A stretch of DNA of 64,000 nt from Halicephalobus mephisto (taxonomy: Eukaryota > Nematoda > Chromadorea > Rhabditida > Panagrolaimidae): positions 434,001-498,000 of the forward strand of contig SWDT01000004.1 in the NCBI GenBank assembly GCA_009193035.1, read 5' to 3'. Both the position numbers and the translations under genes were made by a program. Of the stretch, positions 33,290-45,800 are shown piece by piece. Numbering within the stretch: position 1 is the first letter of the stretch; every line of letters starts with the position of its first letter. The notes beneath the pieces were generated by a model. The model did no database searches. It was not told the origin of the DNA and saw nothing but the letters and a program-made list of their open reading frames with translations.

Positions 33290-35991
33290 AGGGTCCCGAA
33301 GAGAGCCCTCCATCTCGACCACCCTGTGGATTGGACCTACTTTATCCGAGGATGTACTCTACGGCCTAGGAAGTAAGTACTCTGAAAAATTTCAAAATTC
33401 TGATGTCAAATTTCTAAATTCTTAAAAAACAAATTTTAAATTTAAAAATTTTTTAAAATTAAAATCAATTTAAATTCTGAAAACAAATTCGTTTCAAAGC
33501 CCTGAGGGGTTTTAGTCTAGATTACTGTATATATAAAGTTTAATTTTTTTAAAAATATATTTCTAAATTTTTTATTTTTTTAAACATGTTTTAAAATTTA
33601 AGTTATTTAATTTTTAATATTTTTAAATTTTTTATTTTTTAAACATGTTTTAAAATTTAAGTTATTTAATTTTTAATATTTTTAAGTTTTTTATTTTTTC
33701 TTAAATATGTTTTAAAATTTAAGTTATTTAATTTTTAAATATATATTTCTAAATTTTTTATTTTTTAATATTTTTAAATTTAAATTTTTTTAAACATATT
33801 TTTAAATTTAAATTTTTTATTTTTTAATATTTTTAAATTTAATTTTTTTTAAACATATTTTTAATTTAAGTTATTTATTTTTTTAAGCATATTTTTAAAT
33901 TTAAATTGTTCGAAAAATCCTGGATATTCGAAATCCACTAAGATGAAATTTTTGATTTAAAAATTCCTCGAAAACAGTAATTGGAATCGATGCCGACTCT
34001 GGAAGCGGTCTCGTGAGACCTTTCATCTCGTCAAAGAATTATTAAAAATTAATAAAAATGCAAAGTTTAAATCCGAGGTTTTCGAAAATAAATAAACTAA
34101 CGTGTGAAAAAAGAAAAAACAAAAATTTGAACAAATTAATGTTTTTAAAACTCCAAAGGGGAACTTTAATATCGAAAATAGGGGTCTTGAACAAACATTT
34201 GTCAATTTTCAAAGTCTAGAATTTTTAATAAATAAAATGAAAATTGTCAGAAATAATATAAAAATTAAAAAAAATAATTTTAAAATTAAAAAAAAATTAA
34301 TTTTAATAAAAATCTCGAAAAAAATATTTTTAATAAAATTAAAAAAAAATTATTTTTAGTAAATTTTAATAAATATTTTAAAAAAAATAATTTTTAATAA
34401 AAATTTTAGAAAAAATATTTTTAATAAATTTCGAAAAAGTTTAATTTTAATCATTTTAAAAAAAATTATTTTTAATAAAATTTAAAAAAATTATTTTTGA
34501 TAAAAATTAAAGAAAAATTATTTTTTATAAAAATTTCAGAAAAATAATTTTTAATAAAAAATTTGGAAAAAATTATTTTTAATAAAAATTTCGAAAAAAA
34601 TGTTTTTAATAATTTTAAAAAGCTCCTTCTGGCAACAAAGACGGAGGAATTGGATAAAGGAATAAGTGGGGATCTAATTTGGGATATATTTAGAATTGAG
34701 GGGGTGTTCCAAGGGGATTTTGCCTAATTCTCTGGATTCTGGAAGAGTTTTAAAAATGTCAAAGATTTTTTGGTTTTTTAATTTTTGATTAAAAAAATCA
34801 AAAAATATCCACAAGAGGAAATTTTTGTAGTAACTTCTTAGGTATTTTTCGACGTATCACTTAATTTCAGACTTCATAGCTTTAGGGAAAAGGGATTCTG
34901 GAAGATTTCGAAATAATCGAAGATATTTTAACTTTTCTTACTTTTTAAATTAAAAAATCAAAGAAATTTCACAAGATAATTTTTCTGATAACTTTCAAGA
35001 TATCCCTTGTGAACATGACTTAATTTCAGACTTCATAGCTTTAGGGAAAAGGAACTTTAGAAGATTTCGAAATAATCGAAGGTAACTTTTTTTTTATTTT
35101 TTAAATTAAAAAATCAAAGGAATTCCACAAAATAATTTTTTGAATAACTTTCAAGATATCCCTCGTGAACATGACTTAATTTCAGACTTCATAGCTTTAG
35201 GTAAAAGGGATTCTGGAGGATTTCGAAATAGTCAAAGATAACTTTTTTTACTTTTTAAATTAAAAAATCAAAGGAATTTTGCAAGATAATTTTTCTGATA
35301 ACTTTCAAGATATCCCTCGTGAACATGACTTAATTTCAGACTTCATAGCCTTAGGGAAAAGGAACTTTAGAAGATTTCGAAATAATCGAAGATGTTTTAA
35401 CTTTTTTTACTTTTTAAATTAAAAAATCAAAGGAATTTCACAAAATAATTTTTTGAATAACTTTCACGATATCCCTCGTGAACATCACTTAATTTCAGAC
35501 TTCATAGCCTTAGGGGAAAAGGAACTTTAGAAGATTTCGAAAATAATTTATTTTTAAATTTTCAAATTAAAAAATCAAAGAAATTCCACAAGGGGATTTT
35601 TCTGATGACTTTCACGATATCCTTCATAAACATTGACTAATTTCAAATTCAGTGGCCTTAGGGGAAAGGGATTCTGAGATATTTCAAAAACGTCAGATAT
35701 TTTTCTTTAAATTTTTAAATAAAAAAATCTAAAAATTCCTTCGGCGACTTTTGTAAATTTTAAAAAATACCATAAAATAAATTTTTAATTTTTTTAATTT
35801 TAAAAAATACCATAAAATAAATTTTTGTTTTTTTTTTTAATTTTAAAAAATATTATAAAATAAATTTTTGTTTTTTTTTAACTTTTTCCTAGGTACGCGT
35901 TGGCTCGGAATATTCAAATTGTGACAAATGAAGAGATTTTATTTCCGGAGATCACAAAGTGGATTTTTGATTCAAAAAATCAAGTTTGAAT
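33290..35991 (+). CDS. Candidate two-exon fragment of an unassigned gene
   Basis: A non-repetitive block at 33290-33372 reads RALHLDHPVDWTYFIRGCTL and so on, ending AGGAA|GTAAGTAC, a perfect donor. At 35895, after TTTTTAACTTTTTCCTAG, the phase continues through YALARNIQIVTNEEILFPEI and TKWIFDSKNQV to TGA at 35991. Matching phase, good splice sites and freedom from repeats support a real 3' end of a plus-strand gene. I see no start, no upstream exon with certainty and no family. The intron (about 2.5 kb) carries a tandem array. Confidence 0.4.
34750..35745. repeat. 155-bp tandem repeat in the candidate intron
   Basis: Six units with GACTTAATTTCAGACTTCAT, AGCTTTAGGGAAAAGGAACT and ATTTCGAAATAATCGAAG. 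Every unit contains TAATTTCAGACTTCA, a strong-looking splice-acceptor word, so splice prediction here will be noisy. Confidence 0.8.
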
Positions 35992-36609
35992 TTTGAAAAA
36001 CGCCATTGAAAAAATTTGTCCAAAAGAATTATCGAATTTAAAACTCCAAATCGGATTCGGTCCAATACTTTAAAAAAAATAATTTTAAAAAATAAAAAAA
36101 ATTAAATTTTTTAAAAATTTCAAAAATAATTTTTTTAATTTTAAAAAATAAAAAAAAATTAAATTTTGCAAAAAAAAATATAAATTTTTAAAGAATTTCA
36201 AAATAAAAAAATATTTTTTTAAAAATAAAATTCTGCAGAAAAAAATATAAATTTTTTAAGAATTTCAAAATTAAAAAAAGATGTTTTTTAAAAATTAAAT
36301 TTTGCAAAAAAAAAAATATAAATTTTTTAAGAATTTCGAAATTAAAAAAAAATGTTTTTAAAAATTAAATTTTGCAAAAAAAAATATAAATTTACAAAAA
36401 ATATAAATTTTTAAAAAATTTTAAAATTAAAAAAATATTTTTTTAAAAATAAAATTCTGCAGAAAAATTTTTAAAGATCTAGTATGATTTAAAAGTGAGC
36501 TAATTAAATATTTCGAGATAAAGAGAAAAAACAAACAAATTTTTTTTTATTTATAGAAAATAAAAATCGATTTTGACGAAATTTTAAAATCCAAAAAAAA
36601 AGAAAAATT

Positions 36610-36772
36610 ACATCTGTAGATTGACAGTTGAGACGACCATCACGGAATCGACAGACCGGAAACTGATTCTCTTCGCGGACTTCAAAAATTACAAAATTGG
36701 CCTCGATAAAAAGCGAAAAACTGGCCCTGTGGCAGATCTAAGAAAAACCAGACTCCACGACAGTCCCTCCCT
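36610..36772 (+). CDS. Possible orphan exon running into R1 copy 3
   Basis: After CTGTAG or TTGACAG the frame reads TVETTITESTDRKLILFADF and continues open to a TGA at about 36772. It is non-repetitive at first, but its last codons lie inside the R1 tail. Phase does not join cleanly to the candidate exon ending at 35991. Function unknown. Confidence 0.2.
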
Positions 36773-37510
36773 GTGATTTTTGCTGATTTCTGAATTTTTT
36801 GGATTCCATTAATTACTGTATTTTCAACAATTCCAGAAACCAGATGAACTAGTCGGAAAAGACGGAATCAGGGGAGTGAGTGCCGCAGGGGAAGCGGAGT
36901 ATTCAGTACACTCTGTTGGGAGGTGGTTGGAGAGACCGGAGGAGTGATCTGAGGAGTACAAGTGGACTGCACAGCCCTGCTTCCCCAGCTCCTCGGCCTG
37001 CTCCCGTCGGTTCAGTTCCCCTTTCAGAGTTCTCCCATCACTTGGCTCCCATTGTCTAATTCAACTACCCTAAATATCAATCTAAAACAAAAAAGATAAT
37101 TACGAAATCAGGAGACAATCTTTTAAACAATATATTTAACTTCTTAATTACTGTATTGACGTAACTTAACTACTCTAAATATCAATCTAAGAACAAAAAA
37201 GACGATTACGAAATCAGGATATAACTTTTTCTATAATACTTTTCTTTTTTTAAACAATATATTTAACTTCTTAATTACTGCATTACTTAATTTAACCACC
37301 CTAAATATCAATCTAAGAACAAAAAAGGCGATTACGAAATCAGGGTATAACTTTTCCTACAGTACTTTTTTTTAAATAAATACATTAAACGCATTAAATT
37401 TTTTAATCATTGTATTGACCTAATCAAATTACTTAAACGACAATTCAAAAAAATGAACCTAATGTTTCAAAATTAGAGACCAATTGTCTCGAGGATCATA
37501 AATCAAAACT
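36748..37510 (-). mobile_element. R1 dispersed repeat, copy 3 (reverse)
   Basis: The tail starts at about 36748 (ACGACAGTCCCTCCCTG), the core spans 36850-37055, and three leader units follow to about 37440. The tail matches copy 1 over about 100 bp except for a gap of about 16 bp. The core carries a one-base change (TTCTCCCATC against TTCCCCATC) that shifts the frame open in copies 1 and 2, arguing against a protein. Confidence 0.75.
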
Positions 37511-37539
37511 TTTTTAAATTTTATTTTTTATTAGAGGAA

Positions 37540-37905
37540 GTTTATGGATTTATTTCAAAATAAATACAAAATTAAAAATGACGGAAAAAAAGAAAAGATA
37601 AATAAAAATAAAAAGAATAAAAAAGGATAAAAAAGGATAAATAAGATAATAAATAAGAATAAAAAGATAATAAAAAAGAATAAAAAGATAAGTAAAAGTA
37701 AATAAGAATAAATAAGAATAAAAAAAATAAATAAGATAAATAAGATAATAAATAAAAAAGAATAAAAAAGGATAAATAAGATAATAAAAAAGAATAAAAA
37801 GATAAGTAAAAATAAATAAGAATAAAAAAAATAAATAAGATAATAAATAAATAAGAATAAATAAGATAATAAAAAAGAATAAAAAAGAATAAAAAGAGAA
37901 TGAAA
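37540..37905. repeat. Purine-strand simple repeat (AAATAAGAATAAAAAG)
   Basis: Strand-asymmetric run of GATAAATAAGAATAAAAAAG variants. It keeps several frames open on the minus strand (Phe/Leu/Tyr/Ile-rich), all spurious. Confidence 0.85.
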
Positions 37906-39720
37906 TATATATGAACGTCCTTGGGTTGGTCTCGCGCAGCACTTTCGGTTGCTTTTTGCTCGGAATTCCACTTGTCTGGACAAAAGAGCAAGCTCTACAT
38001 GATATCCAGCGTCTTCCCGTCAGGGAACTGATTTTATTTTTACCGTCTGTTAAAAACGAAATTCCTTTCATACCTGAGAAAATTTAATTTCTCAAAACTT
38101 TCGCGTCGAGAGTTGTTTTTAAATTTTCGAAAAATAAAATTTTAATAAAAATAATTTTTTCAGAATTTTCGCTTCGAAATCTGAGTTTAATTTATTTTTA
38201 AATTTTGTTAAAAGCAAAAAGTCTATTTATACATAAAAGTATTAATTTTTTTCAAATTTTCGCGTCAGGAGTTGATTTTTGATCTTTTTTAAAAGTTAAA
38301 TATTACTTTACTTAGAAACGAATGAAATTGTTGTAGTTCTTAGAGGTTTCGCTTCGAGACCTAATTTTAGTCTTTTTTGAAAGTTAAATATTACTTTACT
38401 TAGAAACGAATGAAATTGTTGTAGTTCTTAGAGATTTCGCTTCGAGACATAATTTTAGTCTTTTTTAAATATTAAATGTTACTTTACTTAGAGACGAATG
38501 AAATTACTGTAGTTCTTAGAGGTTTCGCTTCGAGACCTAATTTTTGTCTTTTTTAAAAGTTAAATGTTACCCGTATCTAGAGACGAATGAAGCTATCATA
38601 ATTCTTAGAGGTTTCGCTTCGAGACCTAATTTTTGATCTTTTTTAAATATTAAATGTTACTTTACTTAGAAACGAATGAAATGGTTGTAGTTCTTAGAGA
38701 TTTCGCGTCAGGAGTTGATTTCATTTTAATCTTTAGCCTCCTTTGGAAACAAGTAAACCTGTAGTGATTTCCAAAGGCTTCCCGAGAAGTTTATTTTGCT
38801 CTTTTTAGGTTTCTTTTTTGACACGAAACTATTGATATTTCAAAAAATTTAACTTTTTAAAATTCTAGGGATTTTCGCGGTAGGAATCAATTTTTATTTT
38901 TTAAAATTTTAACGCGAAATTTTACATTTAAAAAAATTTAATAATTTTTAGGAATTTTTAGGAATTTTTTCGATAAAAAGAAATTTTTAATTTTTTTAAG
39001 TTTTAAAGAAAAATTTTACATTAAAAAAATTTAATAATTTTTAGGAATTTTCGCGATAAAAATCAATTTTTAAGTTTTAAAGCGAAATTTTACATTAAAA
39101 AATTTAATAATTTTTAGGAATTTTCACGATAAAAATCAATTTTTAATTTTTTTTAAGTTTTAAAGCGAAATTTTACATAAAAAAAATTTAATAATTTTCG
39201 TGATAAAAAGAAATTTTTAATTTTTTTAAAGTTTTGAAGCGAAATTTTACACATATTTAAAAAAAGAAGATTTTCGCGATGGGAATCAACTTCGATTTTA
39301 GAAATTTTAAAGAAAAATTTTACATAAAAAATTTTTTATAATTTTAGGAATTTTCGCGATAAAAATCAATTTTTAATTTTAAAGCGAAATTTCACATAAA
39401 AAAAGAAATTTAATAATTTTTAGGAATTTTTTTCGATAAAAATCAATTTTTAATTTTTTTTTAAGTTTTAAAGAAAAATTTTACATAAAAAAGAAATTTA
39501 ATAATTTTTAGGAATTTTCGCGGTAGAGATCTGCTTCGTCCTTTGACCTTTTTAAAAACGACATTCCACCCGCAATTGGGAAAAAACGAACTCGGCATGA
39601 TCACTGGAGAATTTCCCGACGAGACTTGAATTCCTGTTTCGCGACAGGTCCAATGAAAAAAAAAATCAAAAAAAATCAAAAAAATCAAAATTGGCCATGA
39701 TAGAAAGAGACAAGTCGCGC
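37906..39720. repeat. Satellite array with TTCGCTTCGAGACCTAATTT
   Basis: Six near-identical units of about 115 bp (38230-38720) carry TACTTTACTTAGAAACGAAT and AGAGGTTTCGCTTCGAGACC. Diverged members extend on both sides (37915-38080, 38720-38800, 39520-39690), and between them lies a 60-75 bp array of TTTAATAATTTTTAGGAATT plus CGCGATAAAAATCAATTTTT. Short open frames in the outer members are probably by-products. Confidence 0.7.
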
Positions 39721-39775
39721 ATTTTTCGATCGAAAAAGATAAGAATCAAAAATGTCACTGATTTTTTAAATTTTT

Positions 39776-39781
39776 TTTATT
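39776..39781 (-). terminator. Polyadenylation signal of the kinesin-13 gene
   Basis: AATAAA on the minus strand, 38 bases after the stop codon and followed by an A-rich run. This is the usual hexamer; the cleavage site is not resolved. Confidence 0.5.
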
Positions 39782-39818
39782 TTCAATTTACAAAAATTAA
39801 ATTTAAAAAAAACCCGAT

Positions 39819-42800
39819 TTATTTTTTGAAGCGTTTTCTGGATTGTTCTTGTTCTTTTTGGATTTTTTGAAGAAGGTCCTTGGCAGCATCTGAAAAAAAT
39901 AAAAATTTAAATAAAATAGAAAAAAATTAAAATTTTTAAATTTAAATAAAATAGGAAAAGTAAAAATTTAAATAAAATAAAAAAATTTAAATTTCAATGA
40001 AACAAAAAAATTAAATTTTTAAATTTAAATAAAATAAAAAATTTTTAAATAAAATTATATTTTATAAAATTTAGAAATTCATAGTGGATTCTAGAACCTT
40101 CCAAGTGATTTTTAAAGACCCTAGAAATCTCCATAAGAATTTTAGAAACTTTTAGAAATTCAGTGGATTCTAGAATATTCCAAGGGATTTTTAAAAATCT
40201 AAAAACCTCCATAAGAATTCTGGAAATTTTGGAAATTTTAGAAATTCATAGTGGATTCTAGAATCTCCCAAATAATTTTTAAAGATCTTAGAAATCCCCA
40301 TAAGAATTCTGGAAATTTCTGGGTAATTTTAGAAATTCAGTGAATTCTAGAATCTCCCAAATGATTTTTAAAAATCTAAAAACCTCCATAAAAATTTTGG
40401 AAAGTTATAGAACTATGATAAAATCCAGAAATTTTCACTGGACTCTAAAGGATTGTGGAAAAAGCTGTAATTTCCTCGAAAGTTTTGGAATCTCTCCAAA
40501 TTTTAAATGTTATACAGTACCCTAACGGGGTCAAACAGACCTTGAAGGATCTTGACAGCTCTTGTGCTTTTTTCACAAGTCGAGATGAGGTCCTTGGCGT
40601 AGTGTTCCAGATCGCATTCCCTGGTCTGGCTCTCCTCGACCAGGGACCCGAGTTTGTCGTTTATCTCCTGGAGGTTGTAGAAGTCGTCGTGGGTCTTCTC
40701 TTGGGCCGTCATGATCCGATTCAGAAGAATAGTGCTTTCCATAGTTTCTTCGTCTTTTATGGTGTGTTTGAGAAGTTTAAAATCATCGTCATCAGATCCA
40801 GTGCCGTCAAACATGAAATCAGAATCCGGCACGGGTTTCGCCGGACCGTCTTCGTCACTGCCGAGTTCCTTCACCCTGTCGGCGTAACGGAGGGTGTTCA
40901 GGGTGTTTTCGACGCAATTCAGCCCGGGACTGACCATGGCTATCATGCAGGTCCTCGTGTTTTCGTTCACGAAACTGTCCCTGAGGACCAAAGTCAGCTT
41001 GGAGAGTCTGAAAGGGACGTAGTTCTTGTTCATCGACATCGACCGGATGCACTCCTTCAGAGCCAAGAGGGATTTGTTGATATCCGCCCCTTCCATCCTC
41101 GTTTGTCTGTCTGAATTCGTCGTGTCGGCCCCTCGTTCGTTTCCAGCAAGATCTATCAGGGATATTTTGCCGTACAAATCCTCCTTTGTGCCTTTCCTGA
41201 GGACCATCTGGAAAACAGCGTGGGATCTGGAGGAATTCATGTTCGCCGAGGTGGTCCCGGCGGACCTCTGAGCACTGCCCTTCTTGATGAGCTCCATCAC
41301 GTCTTCTGGAGCATTCACGTCAACTTCGCTCAATCCCACGACTTGGACAGATTTGTTTCCGTCCTCCAGAATCCTCAAAGCAGCCCTTTTTCCAAGAAGA
41401 TCGAAAACTTTTCCACCGTAAAGTTCGAAAAAACTGCACTTCAGAATCAACTTCGAAAATTGCGGTTTTCTAAGTTGCTGAAAAATATCCGCAGCAGTCA
41501 AAGCGTAAATCCCCATCGTGCAATCTTGGGATTTTCCTTGAAAAGCCCCACACATCGTATGAGTCTTCCCCGAACCCGTCTGGCCGTAGGCAAAACAAGT
41601 GGCAAATCCGCCTTCGAACAAAGTTTTCACCAGTGGTTGAGCCGTGAATCTAAAAATTACTTATTTTTTAAATTAATTTCAATTTTGTAAGAATTTTAAA
41701 AATTTAGAAATTTTCGAAAATTAAAAAATTAAAAATTTTTAAAAACTGAAATTTTCGAAAATTAAAAAATTTTTAAAATTTAATAATTTTCGAAATCAAT
41801 ATCTGAATTTTTAAACTTCCTAAAAGATTCTAAAAATTACTTATTTTTTAAATTAATTTCAATTTTGTAAGAATTTTAAAAATTTAGAAATTTCCGAAAA
41901 TTAAAAAATTAAACATTTTCAAAATTTAATAATTTTCGAAAATTAAAAAATTAAAAATTTTTAAAACTGAAATTTTCAAAAATTAAAAAATTTTTAAAAT
42001 TTAATAATTTTCGAAATCAATATCTGAATTTTTAAATTTTTAAATTTCCTAAAAGATTCTAAAAATTCTTTTTTAAACTATTTCGTAAAAAATTTACTTT
42101 TAATTTTTTTTAAATTATTTTATAAAAAAAGTTATTTTTTGATTTAGAAATTTAAAATTATTTTATAGAAAGAGTTATTATTTTCTTAATTTAGAAATTT
42201 TAAATTATTTTATAAAAAAAGATTTTTGAATTATTTTATAAAAAAGTTATTTTTTAATTTAGAAATTTTAGATTTAAGAAAAATTTTAAATTATTTTTAA
42301 AAAAAAGTTATTTTTTGGTTTAGAAATTTAAAAATATTTTATAAAAAAGTTATTTTTTGATTTAGAAATTTTTGAATTATTTTATAAAAAAAGATTTTTG
42401 AATTATTTTATAAAAAAGTTATTTTTTAATTTAAAAATTTTAGATTTAAGAAAAATTTTAAATTATTTTTAAAAAAAAGTTATTTTTTGGTTTAAAAATT
42501 TTTAAATTATTTTATAAAAAAAGATGTTTGAATTATTTTATAAAAAAGTTATTTTTTGATTTAGAAATTTTAAATTATTTTTTGATATAATAATAAATAA
42601 CGAACCTATAGACCATTTCGTTCGTGCTGTCTTCGTCGAAAGTATAGTCAAACCGGAACTTCTGATTTTCCAAGTACTTGGTCAAGTCGACTTTCACCTG
42701 GGGTTGATGGACTACCAGGTGGTCCTTGTTTGGGATAGTGACTACATCGATTTCTTTTTTTGAAATTTCTTTTTTATCCAATGGTCGTTTTCTTACACAA

Positions 42801-45800
42801 ACAGATATCCGATTTTCAGCAACAGGATCCGTTGCCGAAAGAGGTCGATAATCCACTTGAGACCTGTACTCGTTGATCATCTGAAGAAATTGCCAATTAG
42901 GATTACTTTTGTCGATTTCTTTTTGAACATGTTTCTGACGTTTGAATTCCGATTGTTTGGCCCTTCTTTCTTCTCTTTTTGCTTCTAGTTCTTTGATTTT
43001 CTCGTGGGTGAGTTTCGGGGGGGAGGGGGCCCTGGGGGGAACCGACCTGACTGGCTCGTCGTTTTCTTTTAAATTTTGTTTTTTTCCAGGATTCAAAATA
43101 ACATCTACAGTATGATGTCGAGATCTATTAAGATGTTTATTGATATTTGGAAGAGTTTTATCCATGTAAGAAGTGTCTCCAAGGATCGTCCTCTTCAACA
43201 TCTGACTTCCATTGGGTTTATCCGATTCAGACGGAATTTTTTTATCTTTTCCATTTGAGAGATTTTTTCCATTTTCTACTGTATTTGTTGAAGAAATTTT
43301 TATTTCTTTTTTCTTCGTTTCTGGTTCATCTGGTCTTAAAGAAGGATTTATCTTCAGAAGAGTGCTGAATTCGACTTCTTTGCCTTTTGTTTCTCCCTGA
43401 AAATTTTAATTTTAATAGTTTTTTAAAAGTTAAAAAGTGGAAATTGGACGATTAATTTGTATAAAATAATTAAGCAAGAGGTTCGAAAAGTCATCTACAT
43501 AGGATTTGGAAATTTATTCTCAAAGAAATATGGAGATTTGTTTATAGATAGTAAGAAATCCATTCATAGGTATTTCGAAATATATTGAAAGATGATTCAA
43601 GGATTCATTTATATACGGTTTCGAAGGCTATTCATACACATAAAAGTGGGTATATAGATGCATTGAAATGACTATGATGTATCAGATATATTAAGTTAAT
43701 GTTAGTGCGTCGTATATAATGTATGGATACCTTGAAATGCTTATGATGTATTGAAAATATTATATTCAATGCATCGATACATTAAGTTAATATTAGTGCG
43801 TCGTATATAATGTATGGATACATTGAAATGCTTATGATGTATTGAAAATATTATATTCAATGTATCCATACGTTAAGTTAATATTAGTGCGTTGTATATA
43901 ATGTACGGATACCTTCAAATGACTCAGATATATTGAATACATTATATTCAATGCATCGACATATTGTATTCAATGTGTGGACACATTAAACCGTCTCTAC
44001 TGTATCAGATAAACTGTACTCAAATAACAATACATTAAGCTGACATCAATGCATCATATTTAGTGTGTCTGATATATTAGAACCTTTTTAATGAACCCAT
44101 TTTTGTGTGTATAGAATCCGAAAACTTGTTCTTAAAGGGATATGGAGATTTGTTTATAGATGATAAGAGATTCATGAAGGTTTCGAAATATATGCACAGA
44201 TGGCCCAGATATTCATCCCTTGGGGATTTAAGAGTCCGTTTGTAGGGAATTCATTCACAAAAAGTTCCAAAATGCGTTGATAGAAAGTTCACAGATTCAT
44301 TCCTAGAAGATTCGGGGCCATTCACGAAGAGTTCCAAGATGCATTAACATAAAGCCTAAGAATTCACCCTCAGGAGCGTCAGGGACTCATTCACAAAAAG
44401 TTTCAAAATGCATTAAGAGGGGATTTAAAAATTCATTCGCCGAGGGTCCTAAGGCTCATGTTTACAAAAGTCACCTAGACGACTTGAATTCATTCTCCAC
44501 ATCCACGGGGGAAAATATACAAGAATAAAGGTACATTCATACATAAAAACTGGGTACATGACATATGAGGTATGGATACATTGAAACAACTCTGGTATAT
44601 TGGATACATCATATTCGATGCATCGATATGTTAAATTGATATCGGCGCATTGTATATAACGTATTGATGCATTGAACCAATTATAATGTATAAAGTAGAT
44701 TATATTCAATGTATTGACATATTAAATTGATATTGGCGTATTATATTTAATATATCGATATATTGAATACAATATTGATGCATTAAACCAATTATAATGT
44801 ATAAAGTATAAAGTAGATTATATTCAATGTATCAAAATATTAATATACTAAACTAACATCAGCGCATTGTATACAATATATCGATATATTGAATACAACA
44901 TATTGATAAATTAAACCAATTCTAATCTATAAAGTATAAAGTACATTATATTCAATGTATCAATATATCAATATATTAAACTAACATCAGCATATTGTAT
45001 ACAATATATCGATATATTGAGTACAATATATTGATGCATTAAACCAATTCTAATGCATGAGATATATGATATTCAATTTATCAATATATTAAACTAGCAT
45101 CAGCGCATTGTATACAATATATCGATATATTGAATACAATATATTGATAGATTAAACCAATTCTAATCTATAAAGTATAAATTACATTATATTCAATGTA
45201 TCAATATATTAATATATTAAACTAACATCAGCGCATTGTATACAATATACCAATACGTTAAATATAATGCACCTGATGCTTTAAAGTCGTTTTAGTGCAC
45301 CTTTTTCGTGTGCAAAGTAGCGGAAATTATAACTTTTTGAAAATCTTTATAAAGCTTTTGAGTAAGAAGATCAATAAAACTTGACTAAAGACCACGTGAT
45401 GTTGGCTTTTATAAAACTGAAATTTTATAAAATAAAAATTACCTGTTCGAACCATTCTACTTTTACGAGTTGTTCGGGTTCGCTCAATCCCACCACGATG
45501 GCCGTGTGGATTCTGCCGTCGGATCTCTTGATTTCGACGTGTTGTCCGATGGAAACCCGATTCATTTTGAAATATTTCCCCTGCTTCAATTTTTTTTGTC
45601 TTGAGGAAACTGAAAGAAAAAATTATTTCGAAATATCCCCCACACAAAAAATTGTAACTTTTGGGTGAGTAAGAAATATAAATCATCACTATTATTTTTT
45701 AATTTTCTTCACAAAAGTCAAATATTTGTAAAAATATGAGGATTTTTAGATTTTATAATTGTTAATAAGCCGAAAGTTAAGCTTTTATGTGAAGAATTGG

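Noticed and set aside
37550..38071. Three overlapping minus-strand frames of 139-173 codons (Phe/Leu/Tyr-rich, membrane-protein-like)
   Set aside because: They come from the purine-strand simple repeat AAATAAGAATAAAAAG. The upstream part matches diverged satellite units of the 38-39 kb array.
37914..38090. Plus-strand 58-codon frame starting MNVLGLVSRSTFGCFLLGIP (signal-peptide-like)
   Set aside because: The block shares its order of words with diverged satellite members near 38740 and 39580, so it is probably repeat DNA with a chance frame.
45327..45689. 120-codon minus-strand frame over kinesin exon 2
   Set aside because: It is another frame of the real exon 45609-45443, whose translation matches the conserved KIF2 N-terminal domain and joins both neighbours in phase.
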